Below, one piece after another: positions 14,101 through 26,100 of a stretch of 60,000 bases of DNA. The notes under the pieces are model-generated. The model had not been told where the DNA came from and searched no databases. It saw nothing but the letters and a program-made list of their open reading frames with translations. This DNA is from Cristatella mucedo (Eukaryota; Bryozoa; Phylactolaemata; Cristatellidae): positions 18,629,501-18,689,500 of the forward strand of contig WPIO01000001.1 in assembly GCA_009760855.2 (NCBI GenBank), in the 5' to 3' direction. Positions within the stretch are counted from its first letter, which is position 1. Every line of letters starts with the position of its first letter. The position numbers and the translations under genes are program-made.

Positions 14101-17100
14101 CAGGTGGTCCAATGGGAGGCCTCACGTGAAACTAATTCGGATAGGTAGGCCGGAGCAACAGAATGGAAGGACCTTAGGTGAGTGACAGAATTTTGAAGTC
14201 GATACACTGCTTGATAGGCAGCCAGTGCATACTGATTATCAGTGATGTGGCAGTTGGGACATTTATGGCAGGCTTGATTCCAGGGGTTAAGGTGCTCGCC
14301 TTTGACGACCAAGATCGTGGGTTTGAGCCCTACGGCATATCGTACATGTATAGATATTCAATTGCATCAGGACGTTATACAATTGAATACTATTTTTCTT
14401 ATTTTATAAGCCATACTGATGAATTCTGCAGTAACTGGAAACGTCTTGTTGCACAGGTAGGAAGATCTACAGCTAGTGAGTTAAAAACGTCTACTCGGGA
14501 AGTGACGAATATACGAATTACCTTGACTGTGGTCTCCTTATCCAAACAAGCTAGGATTTTTGCAATGTTATGTAAAAGAAAGTTTGTCAGACTTGACTGT
14601 GGAGCTGATGCACTCATTTAGTGACGTTATTTCCCCCTAGCACAAAACAATTTCTGGCAGCGGCTACATGAGCTGTTCCTGTCGAACCGATTTTCCAGTT
14701 TCAAAGTGCAGTTGACTTTTTCGTAATTACTTGGTTAGCCGTAATGGCTCACTAGGTAAGTCGGTTGCTTTTCACGACCTCGGCCACGAGGTCGTGGGTT
14801 TGAATCCTGCAGTGGGCGATCCTTTATCGCCACTGCAAGCGGTGGTGATAACCGTAGAGGTTCTTCTGTCGCTATACAAAAAGAGGCTGTTAAATCAGCC
14901 AGTATTTTTCTTTAAAGTTTAGATTATCATCCAATGTCAGAAATTTTGCTGCCACCCAAGCGTGAATATCAGCAATACATGCTGCAAGGGAGCTGAGAGA
15001 GTGCAAGATATCGAAAGGCAGGGAAGGATCAAAGCACAAATACAATATCACGTTATCTGCAAAAAATTAAAACCTAGATTATGCTTGGTGATTACATCGG
15101 CAAGAGGGAGAGTCGACATTGCAAAAGATGTGGATTTAGAAAGGAACCTCGGGCAAGGCACACTTCGGAGGCACACTTTGGATGATGGTTTTCCATTTGC
15201 TCTGAATTCTCCCACTGAGATGGTCCCTACACCACTTTAGCACAGTGCCTGTGATGCTTAAGTGAGAGAATGGGCAGTTTAGAATGATTCGACGATCGAT
15301 GGCATCTAACGCTTCCGAGAGATCCTGCTTTGTCCTCGTTTGACTAGATCTATATCAAGAAGCTGGCCAGGTCTGCTGAGCAACTGCCCACAACAATTTT
15401 CCCTTCGGATGCAAGAGGGACTGGGTTTAGCTTGCAAGACCGACTGAACCTACCCTGTCTACGTTTTTACAAGTTACCATAGCCTGCTTGTTAGTGTGAT
15501 GTGATTGGCGACCTGTTCAAGCAAAAGCTCGTTTCAAATTGTTTTCGGCAGGGAATGGAAGTGAACCTTGTGATGCTTATGCAGCAACTTCGTAGTTACG
15601 CTGCATTAGCATGTCTTGTCGTATTCATTTTGGCAAAGCTGTTCTAAACGCCAGCATCACACATTGACTTGCGCTCAGAGGGTTGGCGATATCAGACCAA
15701 GGTGAAGACCCAAGTCATCATGTGTTCGTTCATAGGTCGATCACCGAGTGGTGCTACTCAGCAGCAGTGAAAGCAGTGCTCTACTCAGCGATGACAAGTC
15801 ACACACAACGCTGTGGCAGCTTAATGTGTGTAAGTGAGGCCTATTTAATGCAAGGTGACTAGGGTTGTGTATGTACATGTAAAGCGCCTAGAGAGAGAGA
15901 TTGAGTTCTCTGAGGGTGCTTTATCAAGTGCATTATTATTATTATTATTATTATTGTGTATTGCTAGTCATTACTAAATTACATTGTTGAATGTAACATG
16001 ATATGCTGCATGTGCATTTTCAAATCCGTAGTTAGCCCAAGTTCATGTTTTGTATTTATAGAACAGCTTCCGTGACCATTATGTATGAATTTGCTTATAG
16101 AGGTACATCAAGCTAGGCTTTAGTTACCTCGACAACGGTCCCTGTCGGGCCTCAGATGTTAGCAGATGTTACCAGCTGTCACAGCAAGAGGCTGAGTATT
16201 TCAAATGTAACCAAAGGCTCAATAAAATGACTAACTCAGGGAACTAACTTTTGCAACGTGTTTGGCTACATGCGACTGTGCCAATAGCCTGAGTTCTAAA
16301 TAAGAAGCTTAATAATGCTTGGGCTTCGCCTTCTGCTCATTAGCTGCAGTCTTGCCAGTCAGATCCAGAAACCGTTTATGAGATGCTGAATTGTTTGCAT
16401 ATAAATGAGAAAGGATCCTGATTGCCTAATACTAACTGAGTGGCTGAAGTGTTCTTCCTTTCTAGTTGAAAAACTGCCTTTATTCGTGACTCCACTATGC
16501 AGTCTGTCTGCTGAACATGCTGAGTCACAATCGGCTACCTTCTCTACAGGGTTTCCCAACGTTTCCTCTGATGACGGCTTGTTAAAGAGTTCTTCATCTA
16601 ATGATCCACCAATAATAAGCTCTCATTATTCCTTACCGTTAGAAACTTGGCCCATCCACCGCTAAGGCTTTCAATGCTTCTCTCCATATAGGGATTGCTC
16701 TAAAACCATAAAATCACCTATATTAGTCTTGAGTGGTTTCAGAGGTCCTTCCTGACTCACTATCGGCCAGCCTTGCTTCTAATTCATATCTTAAAGAAAT
16801 AGAATGGTCGCTAAACAGTACGTGGAGCTCAGAGACAACACATATTTATTGGAATTTCTATCGGACACTACTCTGCTGTCAATTACTGATTTGCTCATTG
16901 TGCCCGATGACTTCATAGGCAATAATGTTGGTAGCAACGTCGTTGCACTGGTCCTAGTCGGCGTGTTAGCAACTTTTTGCATTATCTACCACAAGACAGC
17001 AAAACCGGCGACCAAGAACAACGATTGATCTGGCTCTGTCATAGTTCGAGCCATATTGACCCGATTGCTGTCATGTGCTGTTCTCTATTTATACGGCACC

Positions 17101-20100
17101 TCTTGAGAGAATAATTCAGGTCCAAAGGCATCTGCTGTCTCTACTATGCTGAGGACATCAAGCTTTACTGGTCTTTCAAGCCCTAGGAGCTAGTTGTCTA
17201 TTCTCGGTCTATTTCTGTTCTTTTTTTCTGCAGCACCTCCTCTAGAAAGGTTCATCCATGCCCAGCTTGGGCTCTCGCTTCTAAGCCGACCTTGTCCTAT
17301 CAGCTGTACTTGTCATTCAAGCCCTCAGAACTAGCTGTAAAAGGGAATGCTTGCCTTGTACCCATTTGGTCCTCGATAATCGGCCAATTTTCTTAAGCTA
17401 TACGATGTGAGAAAACCGATCTCCTACTCACAGGACATTATAAACGTACGGCTGGAATAGAATACTTTGCTCTTTCAATCTCAAATACTGTAGTCCGACC
17501 CTCACTATGACACCTCTGTTATGGTCATCTTTTCTTTCACCGTAGTGAATTTGTCTGTTATTTTTGTTGCGATTTACTTTACCTAATTCAGTGCATGTTT
17601 CTAGCCAGAGGCCTTACTAAATATTCGCCGTGAGTGTCATTATGTTTGCTTTAGTATGCTGGCCTAAGCACGATGCTTCCTTTGATCCACGGATACAAAG
17701 CGAAATTCTTACTGTGACCTACAACACCCACCATGGCCTAGCTCCATTATATCTAAGCTGAACTGCTGCACTAGTTTCAACCTCCTAGTGCACGCAGGTC
17801 CTTTATGGACAATACATTCACTTTTTGATTCTTTTGCATACAGACCGCTTGGGATAGAACATTTTGGTCTACAATTCATAAACGGTGAAACTCACTTTCA
17901 CAATTATTATGCAGAGACGTTGTATCTCCAGTTGCCAACTCTGGCACACCATTTCAAGCCATTCAGAGCTGCTATGGCCACGCTTCTCACTTCTTTGACT
18001 GTCCTTTGACTCAGCTTTGCTTATCAATTTCTCTATGCTGCATGAAATGAAGCCCGCTGGCTACCATATTCGCACCGACCGCACAACAAGTTTTGAGTGT
18101 GCTTCAGAAAACTACAGCATAACACCCAATATTGTGGCTTTGTGGTGTTAAGACAGTGCCACATGTATTCTTCTGAATCTAATGTCATTCGGCTGAGTAT
18201 GCCGTCGTTCGATGGTCTTAGTCGGTTGACTGCAAACAGCTAAGATGCTTTAACGGTGCAAAGAAATTTCCAAAACTTGTTCAGTGCATTTTCATATTAG
18301 CTGGCTCTATAAATGCAATTGTACCTATAATTTTCTAGCTGCAGGAGCCTTACAGAAATGCAAGCTGCTGCCAGAGAAATCTCCACTTTCGGTGCCAGCA
18401 ATAACTCAGTACGCGCTCGTCGGCAGGCAATTCCCATCAGGGTTTCAAAGCACACAGAATGCACGGCATCGTGACCTTGCCTCTGTGACAGCAGTTCAGC
18501 AACGACAGCAGTCAACGTATCTGGCTGCTGCCGGCGACATTACAGCGAGCACACAACACGCTCTTCGGTATGCCTGATTGCTGCTGACAAAGTAAACCAT
18601 ACGTTGTGTTTGTTAGTGTCGTTTGTTCGCACAGCAGAGAGCCAGCCGATGCCCAACACCGACAGTTACCAACGCACGGAGCCCAAGAGCGCAAGGCTCC
18701 CCTCGGCCGCTACTCTCACACGACTGCCCCAGTCCCCTGGTCGACTCGGATGATTCATGGACCACAACTGCGCACCGGCCGACCCTGTGGTGAATCCACC
18801 ATCTGGCCACCAGCTGGTTACCGGCCTGTGTCCATGCCACATCACAGGCAGACCACAGCAGTGCACCAGCCGACCCTGATGGTGAATCCACCATCTGGCC
18901 ACCAGCGGGTTACTGGCCTGTGTCCATGCCACATCACAGGCTCATCAGAGGAGCCGGCATACAATACATTCATACACACGTACATACGAACTACAGTTAG
19001 GATGAACGTTCGGTGAAGGAGACGTATCTTGCTGCTTGTTATGTGGCGAAGTCAACTGTCGAGTACCGGTTCGGTGCACTGGTTGTGCAATAAGTAGGTC
19101 GCCTCTCTTACAGTGCTTCTGGTGCTGTTCTACTTAATGCTCTGTAGAGGTCGTGAGTTCGTTAGCATGACCTGGATCGAGATACCAAGCACATACAGTA
19201 GATACTGAACTTGTTTTTGTAAGCGCACAATTTCGCTTTGCATCTAGTTCAGTGTTATCCCTGCACTCCACGATTACAGCTGTTTCAAAGTTCTGCAGCT
19301 AGGCTTGTCTGTCGTGAGCGTCACAGTTGCCACATCACACCACTTCTTGCTGACTGGCACTGGCTACCAGTCAAGCAACGAATCGACTACAAGGTTTTTT
19401 CGCTCACTTTTAGGTTCCTTAATTCTTTGGCTCCAGCCTGTCTATCAGATCGACTCCCCCACCAGGCCAAGCATCGTACCACCTGCTTTTCGGAATATAA
19501 TTGTTTTCCAATACATCGTACACACCTCAAATCCTCTGGAGACCGTGCATTTAGTTCGTACGCTCCCAAAGCCTGGAACTCACTCCCGACTTGCGTCAGA
19601 ACATCCCCTGACTTGACCACATTAAAAAAAACTTAAAAATGCACATATTTAGGACAGCATTTAGTGGGTCCCTGTGAATCTTCCTTCATGTGCTTATGCG
19701 TGCTGACACTGTGCATGCTGCCACTAACCACATTTGCATGCTGACCCTGTGCATGTCACCCCTAGCCATGTTATTCATGTTCTTGTGATGGCACACTAGG
19801 TAAGGCGGTTGCTTTCACGACCTCGGTCCCGAGGTCGTGTGTTCGATTCCTGCTGTGGGCGATTCTTTATCACCACTGCAAGCGGTGGTGATAGGCGTAA
19901 AGGCTCTTCTGTTGCTATACAAAAAGAGGCTGTTTAATCAGCTAGGATTTTATTTATTTATTAAGCATGATATTACTCACCATTCAATTGCGTTTCACTT
20001 TGCAGCAAATATAAAGCGCCTAGAAAGAGATTGAGTTCTCTGAGGGCACTTTATTAAGTGCATTATTATTGTTATTATTATTATTACTCATCGCAAGCAC

Positions 20101-23100
20101 TCGCCAAGACAAACACACGGACCTTCGCCCTATACACAGTGCCCTACTACAGGGGAAATGACTAGCAGTGCCGATTCAGTCTCCTAGGTATGAACATTAA
20201 TCCAACACAGGTCCCCTTCCGAAAAGTAATGTGTTAACAAGTATTACCTACTACTTGCACAAGTGTTATTGGCATAGCAGCAGAGGACATGCTAATATGG
20301 CAGCTAAACGATCCTGACATGTATACAAACTAAGTTCAGCATATTTAAAACTAGATTCTATGACAGGATTAAATGCTACCAACCATTTTAGTATTGACTT
20401 TAGCTTTCCCTGTGCAGATCTTGCTATGAGCACAAATGCGGGGTGAACAAGGAAAATGTTTGCCAGGTAATCTTAGGTATCGGCTAAGTCTTCAAGCTTG
20501 TACGGTTCATTGTGTACCGGCAGCAGGGTACTTGAAGCAGGAGTCCCGATTCCACTGTTGTCCGGTGTTGGATCTAGACTATTTTTCGTAAGCTGCACCA
20601 GCTGATTTTGGCTTGAAAATTGTCCAGCTTTGCTACTTAAATATTCAGCAAACTGAAAAGCATTCTCATTATGGATTCCCATTAAAAAACGTGCATCGGA
20701 GGTTCAGTGCAGCATCTCAGGATTAATCTGCCATGACACACCGAAACTTAGGATAAACTATGGCCAATTTTTACCTTTCATGACAAATCTATGCAACCAC
20801 ACTGATAGATAAGGCTTGGGTTGTAAGAACACTTTGCCAATGGTCCAATGGTCCAAACATCATTAAAAATAATAATAATAATGCACTTGATAAAGCGCCC
20901 TCAGAGAACTCAATCTCTCTCTAGGCGCTTTACATTTGCTGCAAAGGGAAATGCAATTGAATGGTGAGTAAAATCATGCTTGACAAACAAACAAAATGAA
21001 TAACATGGTTAGGGGTGACATGCACAGGGTCAGTATGCAAATGTGGTTAGTGGAAGCATGCACAGTGTCAGCACGCATAAGCACATGAAGGACGAATCAC
21101 AGGGACCCACTAAATGCTGTCCTAATTAGGGGTGTTTTTAAATTCTTTCTAAATGTGGTCAGGTCAGGGGATGTTCTGGCGCAGGTTGGGAGGGAGTTCC
21201 ATCATTTGCATGCTTCTAGACCTTGCCACTACACCATGCCTTGGTCACAAGGACGGCTGTGTTTCACTGTAATCTGATTCTCTTTTTTTAAGGAATCGAA
21301 TTGCTCCAACATGTCCTATACCTGCTGATCACCCACATAAACATGAAAGTGGATCACCAGCCAGGCGCAGCACAGGATTTCAAAGCGACTTGAGCATATT
21401 CAGCGCTTGCCAACGATCAAAGGACTGCCTCTTAGCTTTGCCCAGGGAGCAGAGCAAGCTGTCCGGGCTGAATAACCAAGGCTTCAGGGGGTCTAGCGAC
21501 ATGTCTAGTGCCTGCTTAAGCTGGATCGATTCCCTCAGGGAGTTGTCCATGCCTTCACGTTCTGTCAAGGCTGCAGGCAACACAGACCAGAAGGCCAAAG
21601 CATACCGACTGAGCACATCCTTTGACAAAACTGTCAACGTCAACGATATGACTGATCTAGTGAGAAGCAGCTCACTATTTCACCTGCCTGGTACGGTTTC
21701 ATGTGCAACATTAAGTCCCACACTGCGTCAGTTAAGCTACGACAGTGAAGTCGATGTGTCTGAGGCGAGACCACGTGTGACCACTGCTACTTCAGATGAA
21801 ACCTGTTTCATGTCACATCCAGATGATGGTGGAAGCTGTTGCAACAGAGTTTCAAGCCAGGTAAGGTTTATAGAAGCTTCCAGTATAAGCCATGTTAGTG
21901 CAGTTTACTGTTGAGATTTTAGCCATTATGGTGGGAGTGTGGATGTGTGTACTGTTGCTTTTTCAGAATCTGAGGTAAAAAGCTCAGAAATGAATGGACT
22001 TGGCTCGTGCATGTGATACCTGTATAGCTGGCCGAACGTATTGACCCTCACATATATGAGCCAAGGTGTCTAGCCATCTGGTGCATTCACTGATCTGTAT
22101 GCAACTCTAATTGAAACACGTGACCTCATGTAACATGAAAATTGGCAGCCATCATATTATTGATCGTCGGCATTCTCGGGAAGTCTCTAGGTTGTCTATA
22201 CTCAATGCTAACCCAGCATAGCTTCATCGTCGAGGTTGTGCCCTGTAAGGCTAGCATAGCTCGCAGTAGCCTCGTGTTCCTTAACAATATGTTATTCGGA
22301 TGAGATGATTGCCTTTGAGCAAAATGAAGCTAGGTCAGACCGAGCTTCCATAGCACTCAAGTGTAATTTCCAACAGAGGTGCTCAGGTGCATAATACACA
22401 GTTGCCATTCGGAAGAAGTTTCAGGTGGCTTGCCACCAAAGATGACTAAGATCACAAGCCTTCATGACTCTGCAGGTTCTTAGCCAGACAGCTTGGTTTA
22501 GCAGTTTTTCTACGTCACGATCATTGCTCTAGGATTATTTTGCATGTCAATCAATAGATAGTGAGTACGTTAAATAATGACAGCTACCGGGTCTTGACAT
22601 CTTCAATGGGATAGAATAATAGCCAGTTTTTCTTATAATTGTTCCATTCATTCAAAGCTTACATACCAGTATGTTTACAATTTAGTAAAACTCAGGAGGT
22701 TATGGTAGTGAAAATAAAAAAAAGCTCTGCCTCGCAATGACCTTTAAATGGAAAGAGAGTACGTGAAATGACCACAATTAGTTCTGAGCTTGCTCAGCGA
22801 ATGATCACTGAATCTGAGCACTAGCAGCTGTGGAGTGGGATGCTTGCCTACGCGAGAGATGGTAAGAATATGTATTGTTATAATAATGGCATTTGCATAG
22901 CATCTTAAGGGAAGTATATCTCTTTTTATGCACTTTTCAAATGTAGTAAAGGAAGGAATTGGTCAGTGATAGCATGTGCAATGTCAGCAAGCATAAGCAC
23001 ACAAAGGACAAACCACAGAGACCCAGCAAATAGTGTAATAAACAGGTGCATAAAAAGCTTGTTTTTAAATGTCAGCTAGTGGTGAAGATGTAACGTCAGT

Positions 23101-26100
23101 CGAGAGTGAGTTAATAATAATAGCAATGATAACACACTCGATTAAGCTCCCTCAGAGAACTCAATCTCTTTCTAGTCGCTTTACATTTGCTGAGTTCCAC
23201 ACTTTGAGAGTATACGAGCTAAAGGCACGGTCTCCAAAGGATTTGAGGTTGGCTAGAGGCAGGTCATACGATGCCTAGCCTAATTAGGAAGTAATTCGTA
23301 TAAGTTAGCTGGAGCAAGAGAATGAAGGTACCTAAAGGTGAGTGAAAAAACCTTCAAGTCGAGACACTTCTTGATATGGTCCCAGTGCAGGTTGATGAGA
23401 TGTGGTAAATTAATAATAATAATAACAATAATAGGTTCTTCGTCTAGCACCCTAGAGAACTGGTCTCTATCCAGGTTTTTTTAACACTCGCTTCAATGAT
23501 ATCAGTCCCCAACACTACCATGCTTACGCCAGCATGGTAAGGCAAACATGAAGACACTCATTTGCACCGGTTAGTAAGACCTGTGGCCAGTAATAGGTAC
23601 TGAAGCATGCACAGGTAAGCACGCAGAGCACATCGGCACGAAAACTCAAAGGACGAATGACAGAAGCCAACCAAATGCAGCGAGCATATGATATATTAAG
23701 CTTCTTTTTCAATATCAGCTCAGGGGACGAGTCAAGACGTCGGTCGAGAGTAGGCTTCAGGCAGGAGTGCTCTTGACAAGCATGCTCCTGTTCATTATAT
23801 CCGTGTTCAAAGTCGTGGAGATTCCTTTCAATTTACAAATAAATTCCTAAAGCTGCACCGGGTTAAGCGCAGGCTTGAACGTCGTTTCAAGAAATTGGAG
23901 TCTGATGCAGATCTAGTGAATTGAAGGCTGCACTCCGAGTTTATACCCGAAAGCTTAAAAAAGCTAGGGCTTCTTTTTTCATCCAAAAACTGAATTCTTG
24001 CAAGTCGGACCCTCAACAGATTTATAAGACAGTAAACCATTTACTGGCCAATGCAGAGAGGTCTGATTCTCCAGATATTAAGGGCTCAGTTGAAAAGTTT
24101 TCAGCCTTCTTTACTGAAAAAATTGTGCACATTCGTGCCTCCATTACGTCCCCTCCGACTAAAGCAATCGCGGTTCCACAACCTGTGACCTTCCTTAAAA
24201 GGTTCTCCGAGGTTTCTGCTTGCGATGTGGCTACCTTAATAAGGTCTAACAAAAAGAGCTCGTCTCCTGATAACCCTATACCTTCATCTCTGTGGTCTTC
24301 ACTAGCAGTCCAACTTAGCCCTGCTATAACCGAGATTTTTAATGCTTCTCTGGGAAAAGAGGGCCTTCCCCAAGTCCTTCAAATCGGCAATCGTACGACC
24401 CATACTTAAAAAACCTGGATTAGAAACAGAGGTCCTTGCAAACTATCGCCCAGTTTCCCTTCTTCTTTTCTTGTCAAAGAATATGGAAAAAATTGTTGCT
24501 AAGCCACTGGTTGCACATATTCAAAAGAATGAAATGTCAGATACATTTCAATCGGGTTCATGAGGCAGCACTCCACTGACACTGCTCTCCTCCGTGTTAA
24601 CAATGACATTCTATGTGACAACGACGACAGGAATGTCACTGCCCTAGCTCTGCTAGATCTGTCTGCTGCCTTCGACACCATTGATCACGATGTTCTGCTT
24701 GAACGATTGAGAACACCGATTGGTCTGGCAGACAAAGCACTGGTTTGGTTTAAATCGTACTTGTCTGATCGTGTTCAATCCCTGTCGTGTGGGGATCAGG
24801 TCTCACACACGAGAAGGGTCACCGGTAGAGTCCCTCAAGGGTCTGTACTCGGTCCCTTGCTGTTCACCAGTTATACACAACCTCTGGGAAAAGTGATTAA
24901 GGCCCGTGGAATAGGATATCACTTCTATGCTGACGATACTCAGTTGTATTTATCATTCAAACCGTCGGAATCTGCTGCAGCAACTGAGAAACTGAATGCT
25001 TGCCTTGCTGATATTTGATCCTGGATGTCGGAAAACTTCCTGAAATTAAATGATAAAACCAAACTACTACTCATAGGACACTCTAAGCGTGTGGTTGGAT
25101 TAAAAGGCTTTGCTCTTCTAATAGGTGATGCTATTGTGCGACCACGTGCTCGAAATTTAGGTGTCATTTTCGACAACTGCCTCAATTTTAAAAGCTTCAT
25201 TGATAAGACTGCTTCTACAGATAGCCATCACGTCCGATCCCTATCCAAGGTTAGGAGCTGTCTCCCACAATTGCTTGTAAAAAATTTAACTAGCTCCTTA
25301 GTTCTGTCTCGTCATGATTATTGTAATTCCCTTTTGGCTGGGCTGCCAAAGAAAGCTACTAGGCTACTGCAGCTGACTATGAATATGGCTGCAAGGCTAG
25401 TCTTCAAGTCCTAGAGGTTTGACTACGTGTCTCCTTTGCTAAAAGAGCTAGGATGGTTGCAGGTTGATCAACGGATACAGAGCAAAGTTCTTACGCTGAC
25501 CCACAGGGCTTGGCTCCTTCGTACCTAGCTGAACTGCTGCATCAGTTTCGGCTTGTTCGCGCCCTCAGGTCCTGTGTGGACAATAAATTAGCTGTCCCAT
25601 TCCTCCGCTTAAAGACAGTTGGCTACAGAAGCTTTAGCTCTGCAGGTCCTAGACTGTGGAACTCGCTTCTACAATTCTTACGCAACGACAACTACTCTCC
25701 TACTGCTGACTATGGCTCATTCTTTTCAGCGGTCCTGAGCTGCTACTTCCATGCTACCCACTCTCTCAACTGCTCTTCTGACTCTGCTATGCTTTCCACT
25801 TCCTCTTTGTTGCGTGAGACGAAGTCTGTTGGCTACCGAATGCGTACCGAAAGCCGCTTAGGCTGTGAGTGTGCTATGCAAAATTCTCCTGCGTAACACT
25901 CACATGGTCTTTATGACTTTGTGGAGTTACAGACGGAGATACATTAAATTAAATTATTGCAGGTACTGACAATGGCGCAGAAGCAAGTTCGAGACTTTCT
26001 GGGCATACTAGCTGAAGGCTCGATGACCCTTCACTATTTCTATGTTGTGCTAGGGACTGCGACATGACTAGATGCTGAAGGGGGTGTGCGCGACAGGACA

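Larger units (their letters stand above)
13540..15350 (-). mobile_element. Decayed LINE-A copy with two nested SINEs
   Basis: Reverse-strand similarity to the LINE-A copy at 27.8 kb runs from the 3' region (about 13.54 kb) through the C-terminal domain (13.97-14.26 and 14.40-14.63 kb) to the YADD region near 15.03-15.06 kb, read on the minus strand as [15 protein letters not shown], and to the LDLSAAF region near 15.3 kb. SINEs at 14.28-14.41 and 14.74-14.92 kb interrupt it. Many indels mark it as old. Confidence 0.8.

Noticed and set aside
16919-17028. Terminal transmembrane exon of the kelch gene
   Set aside because: Phase and acceptor fit, but the sequence aligns with the LINE-B RT motif A and lies in a continuous decayed LINE-B copy. 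Exon 10 at 18339 continues the kelch strand pattern better ([17 protein letters not shown]).
14741-19962. tRNA genes at 14.74 and 19.79 kb
   Set aside because: The A and B boxes are present, but the two are near-identical, have no cloverleaf with an acceptor stem, and continue into a shared SINE body.
20418-20466. A 49-bp exon with a Cys-rich peptide ([16 protein letters not shown])
   Set aside because: Good acceptor and in phase with exon 10, but it ends in phase 0 while the next strong exon (21293) needs phase 2. No downstream partner fits.
20473-20682. Minus-strand frame of 69 codons with a coding-like composition
   Set aside because: No acceptor next to its start, no domain and no partner exon on the minus strand.
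25963-26066. Possible terminal kelch exon after the LINE-B end ([20 protein letters not shown])
   Set aside because: In phase with the exon ending at 21860, but joining to 30524 is also in phase and gives a kelch unit. Without transcripts the shorter ending is less likely.
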